Below, piece after piece: positions 8,780-17,924 of a DNA stretch of 64,000 nucleotides. Made by a program: the position numbers and the translations under genes. This DNA comes from Comamonas odontotermitis (lineage in GTDB: Bacteria > Pseudomonadota > Gammaproteobacteria > Burkholderiales > Burkholderiaceae_C), in assembly GCF_014207855.1 (NCBI RefSeq), contig NZ_JACHKZ010000017.1:1-64000 (forward strand). Direction: 5' to 3'. Position 1 is the stretch's first letter; each line of letters starts with the position of its first letter. The notes beneath the pieces were generated by a model. That model saw nothing but the letters and a program-made list of their open reading frames with translations. It did no database searches and was not told the origin of the DNA.

Positions 8780-9841
8780 ATGCAAGACATCCAACTCGGC
8801 CGCAGTGATTTGAAGGTATCGCCCATTTGCCTGGGCACCATGACGTTTGGCGAGCAGGTGAATGAGACTGATGCCCACGCCATGCTCAGCCGCGCGCTGG
8901 AGCGCGGTGTGTACTTCTGGGATACTGCCGAGATGTACTCGGTGCCGGCCCGTGCCGAGACCTTTGGTGCCACCGAAACCATCATCGGCAACTGGTTCAA
9001 GGCCAACCCCGGCAAGCGCGAGCAGGTGGTGCTGGCCAGCAAGGTTGCAGGCCCCTCGCGCGGCATGCCCTGGGTGCGCGAAGGCAAAGGCATGACGGCG
9101 GCCGACATCGTGTCGTCGTGCAACGCGAGCCTGCGCCGTCTGCAGACGGATGTGATCGACCTCTACCAGATTCACTGGCCGGAGCGCCATGTCCCCGCCT
9201 TTGGCAACCTGTACTACGACCCGAAGAAGGAAACCAGCGAAACGACGATCCGCGAGCAGCTGGAGGCGCTCGCGGGCCTGGTGAAGGCGGGCAAGGTCCG
9301 CCATATTGGCCTGTCGAACGAGACGCCTTACGGTGTGCACGAGTTTGTGCGTCTTGCCGAGCAGCATGGCCTGCCGCGCGTGGCCAGCGTTCAGAACGCC
9401 TACTGCCTCATCAACCGTAGTTGGGAAAACGGCCTGGATGAAACCTGTGACCGCCTGGGCGTGTCGCTGCTGGCCTATTCTCCGCTGGCCTTTGGCTTGC
9501 TCACCGGCAAGTATGACGAAAGCGGTATCACCGGCCCCAATGCGCCCAAGGAAGCGCGCATTGCAGGCTACGAATCGGTGCGCAAGCAGCGCTGGGGCAG
9601 GCCGGAATCCTTGGTGGCCGCCAGGCGCTACAACCAGCTGGCGCGTGACCATGGCATGACGCCCGCAGCCCTGGCATTGGCCTTCTGCTACACCAAATGG
9701 CAGGTGGCCAGCACCATCATCGGCGTGCGCACCATGGCGCAGCTGGAGGAAGACCTGAACGCATGGGGCACGCAGGTGTCCGAAGATCTGCTCCGCGAAA
9801 TCGACGCGATCCGCTGGGTGCTGCGCGATCCGGCGCAGTGA
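8780..9841 (+). CDS. tas: Aldo/keto reductase, Tas-like
   Basis: An NADP(H)-dependent aldo/keto reductase of 353 residues, very similar along its length to E. coli Tas as I remember it (LGTMTFGEQ near the start, QIHWPERHVPAFG, SNETPYGVHEF). The catalytic tetrad is visible: Asp48, Tyr53, Lys88 and His132. Tas suppresses tyrosine auxotrophy in E. coli, but its physiological substrate is not settled. The start ATG 8780 (MQDIQLGRSD) was chosen over an in-frame ATG at 8711 because homology begins here. It heads a run of plus-strand genes that includes ybaK and plsY. Confidence 0.93.
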   Translation: MQDIQLGRSDLKVSPICLGTMTFGEQVNETDAHAMLSRALERGVYFWDTAEMYSVPARAETFGATETIIGNWFKANPGKREQVVLASKVAGPSRGMPWVREGKGMTAADIVSSCNASLRRLQTDVIDLYQIHWPERHVPAFGNLYYDPKKETSETTIREQLEALAGLVKAGKVRHIGLSNETPYGVHEFVRLAEQHGLPRVASVQNAYCLINRSWENGLDETCDRLGVSLLAYSPLAFGLLTGKYDESGITGPNAPKEARIAGYESVRKQRWGRPESLVAARRYNQLARDHGMTPAALALAFCYTKWQVASTIIGVRTMAQLEEDLNAWGTQVSEDLLREIDAIRWVLRDPAQ

Positions 9842-9916
9842 TGCGGTCTTTGAGGAAAACAGCTTTCAGCGAGCGGCTGCACACTGTCTGCCGCCTCTTG
9901 CCCTGGGTCAACAGCA

Positions 9917-10417
9917 ATGGCAAAAAAAGACAAGAACGCGCATGTGAGTGAAACCCCCGCCACCCAGATGCTCAAGGCGCACAAGGTGGCGTTCACCGAG
10001 CATCCCTATGAATACGTGGAGCATGGCGGCACCAGCGAATCTGCGCGCCAGCTGGGGCTGGATGAACATGCAGTGGTCAAAACCCTGGTCATGCAGGACC
10101 AGGATGCCAAGCCGCTCATCGTGCTGATGCATGGCGACTGCAAGGTGTCCACCAAGAACCTGGCGCGCCAGATCGGTGCCAAGAGCGTGGAGCCGTGCAA
10201 GCCGGAAGTGGCCAACCGGCACAGTGGCTATCTGGTGGGCGGCACCTCGCCCTTTGGAACGCGCAAGGATATGCCGGTCTATATTGAAGAGAGCATCCTG
10301 GCGCTGCCGCGCATTGCCATCAATGGCGGGCGGCGTGGTTTTTTGGTGCAGATCGACCCGCAGGCCTGCCTTCAGGTGCTGGGAGCCAGGCCCGTGCAGT
10401 GTGCGCTGGCAGAATAG
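9917..10417 (+). CDS. ybaK: Cys-tRNA(Pro)/Cys-tRNA(Cys) deacylase, YbaK family
   Basis: A 166-residue YbaK/ProX-type trans-editing protein. These hydrolyse tRNAs charged with the wrong amino acid, for YbaK mainly Cys-tRNA(Pro), and so protect translation fidelity. Family features include TPATQMLKAHKVAFTEHPYE at the N-terminus, a lysine in VVKTLVMQ, and the glycine-rich GYLVGGTSPFGTRK segment that lines the substrate pocket. Length is normal. It follows tas by 75 bases and precedes plsY by 69 bases, and may share their transcript. Confidence 0.93.
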   Translation: MAKKDKNAHVSETPATQMLKAHKVAFTEHPYEYVEHGGTSESARQLGLDEHAVVKTLVMQDQDAKPLIVLMHGDCKVSTKNLARQIGAKSVEPCKPEVANRHSGYLVGGTSPFGTRKDMPVYIEESILALPRIAINGGRRGFLVQIDPQACLQVLGARPVQCALAE

Positions 10418-10486
10418 CGACTTGATTCTGTCATATACATACATCCGGCTGCGCAAACCATCGGCGCACGGGCAAGGGGAAGCGTT

Positions 10487-11119
10487 TTGAGCATTGTCTA
10501 TTCCATCCTGGTGGCCGTTGCGGCCTATTTTGTAGGCTCGCTGTCGTTTGCCGTCATCGTCAGCCGCGTCATGGGGCTGAATGACCCGCGCACCTATGGC
10601 AGCAAGAACCCAGGGGCCACCAATGTGCTGCGTTCAGGCAGCAAGGCAGCCGCCGTCGTGACCTTGCTGCTCGATGCCGCCAAGGGCTGGCTGCCGGTGG
10701 TCTTGGTGGCCTGTTTTGGCAAACCGTACGGGCTGGAAGAGGGCGCGATGGCGTTGGCGGGCCTGGGTGCCTTTCTGGGCCATTTGTGGCCGGTTTTCTT
10801 CAAGTTTGAAGGCGGCAAGGGTGTAGCCACCGCTTTGGGCGTGCTTGTGGGCTTCAGCGGCTGGCTGGGCCTGCTGGTTCTGGCCTGCTGGGTGGTGGTG
10901 GCTGCCGTCTGGCGCTATTCGTCTTTGTCGTCGCTGGTTGCAGCGGTGATGGCGCCGGTGCTGTACATCCTGCTGGGCGGCGATCTGTGGGAATTCAACA
11001 AGTGGATTCTCCTGGCCATCCTGGCGATGTCGGCCTTGCTGGTATACCGCCACAAGCTCAATATCCAGCGCCTGCTCGAAGGCAAGGAATCGAAGCTGGG
11101 TCAGAAAAAGAGCAAATAG
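10487..11119 (+). CDS. plsY: Glycerol-3-phosphate acyltransferase PlsY
   Basis: Inner-membrane enzyme that transfers an acyl group from acyl phosphate to glycerol 3-phosphate, the first step of phospholipid synthesis. The 210-residue protein has about five membrane segments and the PlsY motifs YGSKNPGATNVLR (38-50) and FKFEGGKGVAT (near 105-115). The start codon is TTG at 10487, supported by an AAGGGGAAG ribosome-binding site just upstream. It ends with a lysine-rich cytoplasmic tail. The convergent Crp/Fnr gene ends only 3 bases away. Confidence 0.94.
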   Translation: MSIVYSILVAVAAYFVGSLSFAVIVSRVMGLNDPRTYGSKNPGATNVLRSGSKAAAVVTLLLDAAKGWLPVVLVACFGKPYGLEEGAMALAGLGAFLGHLWPVFFKFEGGKGVATALGVLVGFSGWLGLLVLACWVVVAAVWRYSSLSSLVAAVMAPVLYILLGGDLWEFNKWILLAILAMSALLVYRHKLNIQRLLEGKESKLGQKKSK

Positions 11120-11122
11120 TGC

Positions 11123-11830
11123 TCAGGCGCTATAGCGGCGCAGGCCATCGATGTCCTTGAGGCGCACGCTGCGGTAGCCCACTTCCAGAAACTGCTGTTT
11201 TTCCAGCGTCAGCAAGGCTTCGTTCAGGCGGGCGCGGGAAACCTGGCAGAAGTCAGCCAGCTCGCTCTGCGTGATATTGAGCAGCCCCGCATCGGGAAAC
11301 GGAAAGTTCATTGGCGTGATGAGGGAGCCCAGGCACTGGGCCACGCGGCTGGTGACCCCGGTGCACTGCTGGGCCATCAGCAGGCGCATGAGCTGGTGTG
11401 TGCGTTCGGCTGCCAACTCCAGCAAAAACTGGCTGAACGCTGATGACGCATGGCGCAAGGCGTGAAAGGCGTCTGTGGGGAGGGTGATCATCGTCAGGTC
11501 ATGCAGTGCAATGGCATCGCAATCCATGACCGCCCCTTGGCGCAGCAGGTAGGTCTCGCCAAACCAGCTGCCCGCATAGCCACACAGCGTGATCGAGCGC
11601 CCGCTCTCGGTAGACACGCATATCTTTGCTGCCCCGCGCGATACCCCGATCCAGCCCTGGGGCACATCGCCGCTGTGCCACAAATGCTGACCTGCATGCA
11701 CATGGCGCACCCGCAGATGGGGGTGAACCAGCTCGGTAGCCTGTTCCGGGCTCAGTGTATGGCCCCACATGCAATGGCTCCAATGGGCCAGCACCTGCTC
11801 CTTTTTGAGAAAAGCCGTTTTTGAATGCAT
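11123..11830 (-). CDS. Crp/Fnr-family transcriptional regulator
   Basis: A 235-residue regulator with an N-terminal cyclic-nucleotide-binding-like beta barrel (about 30-130; GYAGSWFGETYLLRQG is the phosphate-cassette-like turn), a long dimerisation helix, and a C-terminal winged helix-turn-helix (about 165-225; ITQSELADFCQVSRARLNEAL). There is no Cys cluster of the Fnr type, so iron-sulfur sensing is not suggested. It is transcribed divergently from the siderophore receptor gene, and a Fur-box-like palindrome ends only six bases before its ATG. I infer that it controls, or is controlled with, the iron cassette at 11924-17924. The ligand is unknown. Confidence 0.85.
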   Translation of the reverse strand: MHSKTAFLKKEQVLAHWSHCMWGHTLSPEQATELVHPHLRVRHVHAGQHLWHSGDVPQGWIGVSRGAAKICVSTESGRSITLCGYAGSWFGETYLLRQGAVMDCDAIALHDLTMITLPTDAFHALRHASSAFSQFLLELAAERTHQLMRLLMAQQCTGVTSRVAQCLGSLITPMNFPFPDAGLLNITQSELADFCQVSRARLNEALLTLEKQQFLEVGYRSVRLKDIDGLRRYSA

Positions 11831-11835
11831 CTGTA

Positions 11836-11875
11836 TTGAGAATTGTTCTCAAAAGAAAAGAATTCTCATTCTCTT
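11836..11875. promoter_or_regulatory. Putative Fur box(es) in the divergent promoter
   Basis: TTGAGAATTGTTCTCAA (11836-11852) is a perfect 7-3-7 inverted repeat of the Fur type, and GAATTCTCATTCTC (11860-11873) may be a second overlapping half. It sits between the Crp/Fnr-type regulator and the TonB receptor. Iron-replete Fur would be expected to repress both directions. Confidence 0.65.
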
Positions 11876-11923
11876 CGATATACGCTTCACCTTTGTTGTT
11901 GTGAGCGAATAAGAAGGTGATTC

Positions 11924-14245
11924 ATGGGCGATCAGGGGCAGAAGAAAACAGGTCTGGATGCAGCAGTCCGGGCGGATAGGCATGCAGAGGGCATCAAGGC
12001 TTGCCGTCTGACGCCTGTGGCATTGGCCATGGCGCTGTTGGCGTGCCAGGCGCAAGCCCAGGCTCAAAACACGCCGATGCCGCAGGATGCTTGGGCATCG
12101 GCCACGTCCGAGCAGGCCAGTGCACAGGCAGAGGCCGAGCTGGCAGTCCAGCGCGTGGTGGCAAGTGCCGCCCCCGGCATCCGCAGCGAGCTGGCGCAAA
12201 CCACACAGATCATTGAAAGCGATGCGCTGCTGCAGCAGGTCAATGCCGGTAAAAGCCTGGGCGAGGCGCTGGGCCAACTGGTGCCTGGTGTTGACCTGGG
12301 CGGCCAGTCGCGCAGCAACTTCGGGCAGAACCTGCGCGGCCGCACCATGCTGGTGATGCTCGATGGCGTGTCGCTCAACAGCTCGCGCGGCACGGCGCGG
12401 CAGCTCGATTCGATCGACCCATTCAACATCGAGCGCATCGAGGTGCTCTCGGGTGCCAGTGCGCTGTACGGCGGCGGCGCCACCGGCGGCATCGTGAACA
12501 TCATTACCAAAAAGGGCAGTGCAGTGGGCATGCAACTGGGCAGCGAGGTGGGAGTGACCTCGGGCTTTCAGGGCTCGCGCGACCACCAGTACCGCCTGGC
12601 GCAATCGATTGCCGGCGGCAACGACCGGGTGCAGGCGCGCCTGGGCATTGCCCTGCAGAACAACGGCAGCTTCTATGACGGCAAGGGAGCGCCGGTACGC
12701 ACCGATATCGCCCAGACGGATACGCAAAACACCAAGGGGGTGGATGTGCTGGGCAATATGCAGATCAAGATCAGCCCGCAGCAGACGCTGGGGCTGACGG
12801 GGCAGTACTACCGCAACCGGTTCGATGGATCGTCGTACCTGTACGGCGGCCCTAATCTGGCAGGCATCATGGGTGGCAAGCCGGAGCTGCTGGAGCAGCG
12901 CGGCGGTTTCGTGAGCGACGTGATGCCCAAGACCGAGCGGGCCCTATTCAATGCCGACTACCACGCGGCGCAGGTGTTGGGCGGGCAGGATCTGTATGTG
13001 CAGGGCTTCTGGCGGCAGGAAAAGCTGGATTTCGCGCCGTTTCCAAGTTCCGTGGTGACCGCATCACGCCAGAATACCGACACCTGGGGGCTGAAGGCGG
13101 CTCTTTCCAAGACCTGGGGCGACATCAACCTACGCTACGGCGTTGATTGGGACCGCGAGAGCTTTGATGGGGAGGGTGCAGTGTTCGACAAGGCGCAGTC
13201 CCTCGCGTCCGGGGGCATGGTCAACCGCCAGATCGGCACCGTGGGGCGCTATGCCGGCTACCGGGTGAATACGGCTGCCGCCTTTGCGCAGGCGGAGTGG
13301 AAGCTCGATCCGCAGTGGACGCTGAACGGAGGCCTGCGCTACCAGAAGACCGACCTCACGGTGGACGACTTTGTGGGCTACACCCAGCAGCTCTCCATGC
13401 TGCTGGGGCGGGGAACCAGTGCAGATGCCATCCGGGGCGGCAAGAACAGCTACAACGTCAGCCTGTTCAATCTGGGCGCGCGCTACAAGATCGATGCTGC
13501 GCGCAGTACCTGGCTGAACTACGCGGAAGGCTTCGAGCTGCCCGACCCTGCCAAGTACTACGGCCAGGGCAGCTATGTGGCCAGGGGCACGCACTGGCAG
13601 CTGGTGTCTGCCATCGACCCGGAAAGCTCACCGCTCAAGGGTATCAAGACGCGCCAGCTGGAGTGGGGCTTCAAGCAGGCCAGCGGCGCGCTGCGGGCGC
13701 AGACGGCGCTGTTCTATGCGTGGTCGGACCAGACGCTGCAGCTCAACAACAGCAACAACAATGTGACCATCCACGTGGCCGATGAAAAACGCCGCAACTA
13801 CGGATGGGAAGGCGCCATCGACTACACCGTCGCCCGTGGCTGGGATGTGGGTGGCAATGCCTTGTGGATTCGCTCCGAGACCCGGCAAAACGGCAGCTGG
13901 GCCAAGCAGAGCATCATGACGGCAAGTCCGTCCAAGCTGTCTGCCTATGTGCAGTGGAGCCCCAACCCCGTGACGCTGCGCCTGCAGGCAACGCATATGT
14001 TTGCGCTCAAGGACGCAAGCGCGCTCAAGATCGACGGTTTCACCACGTTGGATCTGATGGGGGGTGTTAAATTGCCTGTGGGCCGTTTGAACTTCGGTAT
14101 CCAGAACCTGCTGGACAAGCAATACCTGACCACCTGGTCGCAGCGTGCCATGGCCCTGTACGGCACCGGCGCAGTCTCGCCGCAGGCCTTTGCCTTCTAT
14201 GGGCGCGGCCGCACCTTCGCCCTGAACTATGCCGTGGAGTACTGA
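11924..14245 (+). CDS. TonB-dependent siderophore receptor
   Basis: An outer-membrane receptor of 773 residues that would import a ferric siderophore using TonB energy. A basic leader and hydrophobic segment (about 27-47, ending AQAQAQ) form the signal peptide. The plug domain (about 75-190) shows LGEALGQLVPGVDLG, LRGRTMLVMLDGVSLN and IERIEVLSGASALYGGG with IVNIITKK. A beta barrel follows and ends in an aromatic residue (NYAVEY), as usual for outer-membrane insertion. The start ATG 11924 has AAGAAGGTG upstream. Downstream at 3 bases is the RhtX/FptX-like permease. The ligand cannot be told from sequence. The Fur-box-like DNA upstream fits iron-repressed expression. Confidence 0.93.
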   Translation: MGDQGQKKTGLDAAVRADRHAEGIKACRLTPVALAMALLACQAQAQAQNTPMPQDAWASATSEQASAQAEAELAVQRVVASAAPGIRSELAQTTQIIESDALLQQVNAGKSLGEALGQLVPGVDLGGQSRSNFGQNLRGRTMLVMLDGVSLNSSRGTARQLDSIDPFNIERIEVLSGASALYGGGATGGIVNIITKKGSAVGMQLGSEVGVTSGFQGSRDHQYRLAQSIAGGNDRVQARLGIALQNNGSFYDGKGAPVRTDIAQTDTQNTKGVDVLGNMQIKISPQQTLGLTGQYYRNRFDGSSYLYGGPNLAGIMGGKPELLEQRGGFVSDVMPKTERALFNADYHAAQVLGGQDLYVQGFWRQEKLDFAPFPSSVVTASRQNTDTWGLKAALSKTWGDINLRYGVDWDRESFDGEGAVFDKAQSLASGGMVNRQIGTVGRYAGYRVNTAAAFAQAEWKLDPQWTLNGGLRYQKTDLTVDDFVGYTQQLSMLLGRGTSADAIRGGKNSYNVSLFNLGARYKIDAARSTWLNYAEGFELPDPAKYYGQGSYVARGTHWQLVSAIDPESSPLKGIKTRQLEWGFKQASGALRAQTALFYAWSDQTLQLNNSNNNVTIHVADEKRRNYGWEGAIDYTVARGWDVGGNALWIRSETRQNGSWAKQSIMTASPSKLSAYVQWSPNPVTLRLQATHMFALKDASALKIDGFTTLDLMGGVKLPVGRLNFGIQNLLDKQYLTTWSQRAMALYGTGAVSPQAFAFYGRGRTFALNYAVEY

Positions 14246-14248
14246 TGC

Positions 14249-15574
14249 ATGGCTGCAGTGATGGAAGGGGCTGACTTGCGTACGACACCTGCAGCGCCCG
14301 CGGTGTCCGCGAAGCGGCCTTGGCGCTTCTGGGCAGTGCTGGTGGCGCTGTATGTGGCGCAGGGCGTACCCTCGTACCTGATGATCATGACCGTGCCTGC
14401 GGCCCTGCGTGCGGCGGGCATGCCATTGCAACAGGTCGGTATGCTATCAATTTTGATGCTGCCACTGGTGCTCAAGTTCATCTGGGCGCCTTGGGTGGAC
14501 CGGTTGCGCCCCCTGCGCTGGGGGCACCGCCGGGGCTGGATCGTCTGCACCCAGGTGGCTACCGTGGTCAGCGTTGTGGCGCTGGCCTGGGCGGGGCCGC
14601 AGGCGCCCATCGGGCTGATTGTCGGCATCGGCATGTGCATGGCGCTCAGCATTGCCACGCAGGACATTGCCACCGATGGCTATGCCACGCAGCAGTTGCG
14701 CAGCGATGAGCTGGGGCGCGGCAATGCCATCCAGGCCGCATCGGTGGCGGGTGGCGTGCTGGTGGGCGGGAGCCTGGCCATGTTTCTGGTGGAGCATTGG
14801 GGCTGGTATCCCACCATGGGCCTCATGGCGCTGCTGTGCCTGCTTCCGCTGCTGGCCCTGCCGTGGATGCAGGAGGCAGGGCCGGGCGCCAATGCGCTCG
14901 CCAGCGGCAAGGATGTGCAGCCGCACCGGGCCAGCATTCGCCAGTTTTTTTCCAGGCCGGGCGTATGGACTGCGCTCGGGCTGGCCGTGGTGTACCGGCT
15001 GAGCGAGGGCATGCTGCGCTCGATGGAGAGCAGCTACCTGCTGCACAGCGGGTTGAGCCTGAGCCAGGTGGGGCTGATCGCCGGCAGCGGCGCGGCCATT
15101 GCCGGGCTGGCAGGCAGCTATCTCGCGGCACGCTGGCTGCAGCGGCGCAGCCGTGCGCAGGTGCTGCTGGGCCTGAGCTCCTTGCGTGTGCTGGCATTTG
15201 TATTGTTTTTGCTGCATTCCATGCAGTGGCTGGGCGGGGCGGTGCCGCTCGCGGTGCTGGCGGTCGGCTTGAGCGTGCAGCGCTATATGGAAATGGTGGC
15301 GCTGTATGCGCTGTTCATGTCCACCGCAAGCAGAAGACAGCCGGGCACCGATTTTTCAATCCTGGCCTGCGCAGAGCTGACCAGCTACATGCTCAGTTCC
15401 ATGGCGGGCGGTTTTATCGCCAAACAGTTTCAATTTACCGGCCTCTTTGCCACTGCCAGCGTGATTGCCGTGGGTTGCTGGCTGGCTACCTACTGGCTGC
15501 TGCAGCGTCAGACGGCACAAACCGAAGATGTGCAGGCAGAAGCACCGATGGTGGTGGGGAGCGCGGACACATGA
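14249..15574 (+). CDS. MFS permease, RhtX/FptX siderophore-importer type
   Basis: A 12-segment major facilitator protein of 441 residues. The AmpG/RhtX-like pattern is visible: YVAQGVPSYLMIMTVP in helix 1, LPLVLKFIWAPWVDRLRP in the first loop, and SIATQDIATDGYA in helix 4. FptX and RhtX carry ferric pyochelin or rhizobactin across the inner membrane as single proteins without an ABC partner. The gene starts 3 bases after the receptor stop and overlaps the next gene (ATGA at 15571-15574), so the three are almost certainly translated from one message. A muropeptide permease is the alternative, but the context argues against it. Confidence 0.85.
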   Translation: MAAVMEGADLRTTPAAPAVSAKRPWRFWAVLVALYVAQGVPSYLMIMTVPAALRAAGMPLQQVGMLSILMLPLVLKFIWAPWVDRLRPLRWGHRRGWIVCTQVATVVSVVALAWAGPQAPIGLIVGIGMCMALSIATQDIATDGYATQQLRSDELGRGNAIQAASVAGGVLVGGSLAMFLVEHWGWYPTMGLMALLCLLPLLALPWMQEAGPGANALASGKDVQPHRASIRQFFSRPGVWTALGLAVVYRLSEGMLRSMESSYLLHSGLSLSQVGLIAGSGAAIAGLAGSYLAARWLQRRSRAQVLLGLSSLRVLAFVLFLLHSMQWLGGAVPLAVLAVGLSVQRYMEMVALYALFMSTASRRQPGTDFSILACAELTSYMLSSMAGGFIAKQFQFTGLFATASVIAVGCWLATYWLLQRQTAQTEDVQAEAPMVVGSADT

Positions 15575-16725
15575 GTGCAACAGAGATAGATGCAGTGGCA
15601 AAGCCGCAGGCGCTTGAGGCGCGCATCACCCTGCCGCGTGCAGCTGCGTACGTGCAATGGCTGGTGCGCCACTGGCGCGACGAGGGAGTGGATGTGGAGG
15701 AGCCAGCACCAGGCCAAGTGCGGTTGTCGCTCTCCGATGTCGGTGTGGTGGAGCTGAACGTGGCAGCCACGCGGCAACTCGATTGCAGGCTGGTGCCTGC
15801 CTCTGCGCGCATGGGCGAGCTGATGCAGCTGTCGCTGACCGAGCATCTGGCTGAGTTTGCCGACGAAATGGCGTGGCCCGATGGCAGCTGGGATGTGCTG
15901 TGGAGCGGGCAGGCTCCGCGCAGCCCTGGGCAGCTGCAGGTGTTGCAGGTATGCAGCAACCGGGAATTGACTCCGCTGATGCGTCGCCTGCGTCTGCAAG
16001 GCGACGGCGTGCGCGCTTTTGCAGATGGCCTGCATGTGCGCATGCTGCTGCCCACCCCGGGTGAGGCACCTGCCTGGCCCGAGGTGCAGCAGGATGGCCG
16101 CCTGCAGTGGCCGGTGGGAAAACCGCCCATGCCGCGCCGCACCTATACGATTCGCGCTATCAATTTTGAAGAGCAGTGGATGGATGTGGATGTGCTGCTG
16201 CACCCGGATGCGAAACCAGGCGTACAACCGGATGGGCAATCGCATGGGCAATCGGATGTGCGGGCGGAGGCGGGCGCATCGCCCGGCGCGGGCTGGGCCT
16301 TGCAGGCCGCACCGGGCAGCACTGTGGGCGTGCTGAGCCCTGCAGGGGGGCTGGCACCGCGCGCTGCGCGGCGTGTGCTGGTGGCCGATGCCTGCGCGCT
16401 GCCTGCGGCGGCACGGTTGGTGCAGGCCGCGCCCGATACGCCGCCTTCAGGCTTGTTGCTGTGGGTGGCGAACCCGCAGGAGTGCGCGGCCTGGGATGCC
16501 GTGGCAGGTGTCGATCCTGCCTGGCTCCATGACGGTGCGCCCGGTGCATCGCCAGCGGGAATCGCCCAGGTGCTGCGCTGGCTGGCGTTGCAGGATTGGA
16601 GTGGGACAGATACAGTCCTGTGGGTGGCTGGCGGCCTGCCATTGACGCAGGCGGTGCGCAGCTGGGTGGCGGGCCAGCCGCATCTGGCGCGCGTACGATG
16701 CATGATCCATACCTATTGGCGTTGA
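15571..16725 (+). CDS. Siderophore-interacting reductase with N-terminal DUF2218-like domain
   Basis: A 384-residue cytoplasmic protein. Residues 10-105 look like a DUF2218 domain (ARITLPRAAAYVQWLVRHW, ending HLAEFADEM). From about 125 a siderophore-interacting (FAD-binding 9/SIP) flavoreductase follows, with RELTPLMRRLRLQGDG, a HVRMLLPTPGE strand and the FAD-binding PMPRRTYTIRAI segment. SIP proteins reduce ferric siderophores to release iron. A Gln/Gly-rich linker (about 215-240) separates the two SIP halves. It overlaps both neighbours (ATGA with the permease, TGATG with the MFS gene), so the cassette is translationally coupled. The two-domain fusion is inferred by eye. Confidence 0.85.
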   Translation: MSATEIDAVAKPQALEARITLPRAAAYVQWLVRHWRDEGVDVEEPAPGQVRLSLSDVGVVELNVAATRQLDCRLVPASARMGELMQLSLTEHLAEFADEMAWPDGSWDVLWSGQAPRSPGQLQVLQVCSNRELTPLMRRLRLQGDGVRAFADGLHVRMLLPTPGEAPAWPEVQQDGRLQWPVGKPPMPRRTYTIRAINFEEQWMDVDVLLHPDAKPGVQPDGQSHGQSDVRAEAGASPGAGWALQAAPGSTVGVLSPAGGLAPRAARRVLVADACALPAAARLVQAAPDTPPSGLLLWVANPQECAAWDAVAGVDPAWLHDGAPGASPAGIAQVLRWLALQDWSGTDTVLWVAGGLPLTQAVRSWVAGQPHLARVRCMIHTYWR

Positions 16726-17924
16726 TGAATACAGAGATTTCTGCGGCACCCTCGGGGCCGCGTGCCATTCCCAAAAGCGTATGGGCCCTGGGCTTTGTGT
16801 CGATGTTCATGGACATTTCCTCCGAAATCGTCCATGCGCTGCTGCCCGTGTACATGGCCACCGTGCTGGGCGCCACGGCGCTGCAGGTCGGGCTGATCGA
16901 GGGCATTGCCGAGGCGACGGCATCCATTACCAAGGTGTTTTCGGGCGCCATCAGCGACCGGTTTGGCAAGCGCAAGCTGCTGGCGGGAATCGGCTATGGC
17001 CTGGGGGCGCTCACCAAACCGGTGTTTCCGCTGGCAACGGGCCTGGAGTGGCTGGTGGGGGCGCGTTTTGTCGACCGCATCGGCAAGGGCATACGGGGCG
17101 CGCCGCGCGATGCGCTGGTGGCCGATGTCACGCCTGCCGAATTGCGAGGCGCCGCCTACGGCCTGCGCCAGACGCTCGATACGATTGGCGCCTTTACCGG
17201 CCCACTGCTGGCGATGCTGCTGATGTGGTGGACGGCCAACAACTACCAGTTGGTCTTCTGGCTGGCGGTGCTGCCTGCATTCATTGCGGTTGCCATTTTG
17301 GTGATTTTCGTCAAGGAGCCCGCGCATGCGCCCCCCGCCCAGGCGCGGCGCATGCCGCTCAGCCGGGCGCAGATGCAGCGCCTGGGCCGCAGCTACTGGT
17401 GGGTGGTTGCCATTGGGGTGGTGATGACGCTGGCGCGCTTCAGCGAGGCTTTTCTGGTGCTGCGTGCGGTCGATGCGGGCCTGCCAGCAATGCTTGCGCC
17501 GCTGGTGCTGGTGGTCATGGGCATAGCCTATTCGCTCTCAGCCTACCCGGCAGGCGTGCTGTCAGACCGCCTGCCACGCCACCTGGTGCTGGCGGCGGGC
17601 ATGGTGCTGCTCGTGCTGGCCGATCTGGCGCTCGCGCTGCTGCCCGGGCTGTGGGGGCTGGCGCTGGGCGCTGCGCTGTGGGGACTGCACATGGGATGCA
17701 CGCAAGGCTTGCTCAATGCCATGGTGGCCGATACCGTGCCCGCAGACCTGCGTGGCACCGCCTTTGGGGTGTTTCACCTGCTGGCGGGTGTGGCGCTTTT
17801 GCTCGCCAGTGTGATTGCTGGCGCCCTGTGGGACCGTCTGGGCCATGAGGGCACCTTTATTGCCGGTGCGGTGTTTGCGACGGTGGCGATGTTGGGGTTT
17901 ATCGCCAAACGGCAAAGGGCCTGA
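16725..17924 (+). CDS. MFS transporter in the siderophore operon
   Basis: A 399-residue major facilitator with about 12 membrane segments and the loop 2-3 signature SDRFGKRKLLAGIGY. Its first helix (GFVSMFMDISSEIVHALLPVYM) resembles a widespread bacterial MFS subgroup of unknown substrate. The start ATG 16725 overlaps the SIP stop codon (TGATG); an upstream in-frame ATG at 16698 is also possible. As the last gene of the siderophore cassette it might export the iron-free siderophore or act as a second importer. That role is inferred from position only. Confidence 0.8.
   Translation: MNTEISAAPSGPRAIPKSVWALGFVSMFMDISSEIVHALLPVYMATVLGATALQVGLIEGIAEATASITKVFSGAISDRFGKRKLLAGIGYGLGALTKPVFPLATGLEWLVGARFVDRIGKGIRGAPRDALVADVTPAELRGAAYGLRQTLDTIGAFTGPLLAMLLMWWTANNYQLVFWLAVLPAFIAVAILVIFVKEPAHAPPAQARRMPLSRAQMQRLGRSYWWVVAIGVVMTLARFSEAFLVLRAVDAGLPAMLAPLVLVVMGIAYSLSAYPAGVLSDRLPRHLVLAAGMVLLVLADLALALLPGLWGLALGAALWGLHMGCTQGLLNAMVADTVPADLRGTAFGVFHLLAGVALLLASVIAGALWDRLGHEGTFIAGAVFATVAMLGFIAKRQRA

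Noticed and set aside
11849-12727. 292-codon minus-strand frame opposite the siderophore receptor
   Set aside because: Shadow of the receptor, and it crosses the divergent promoter region.
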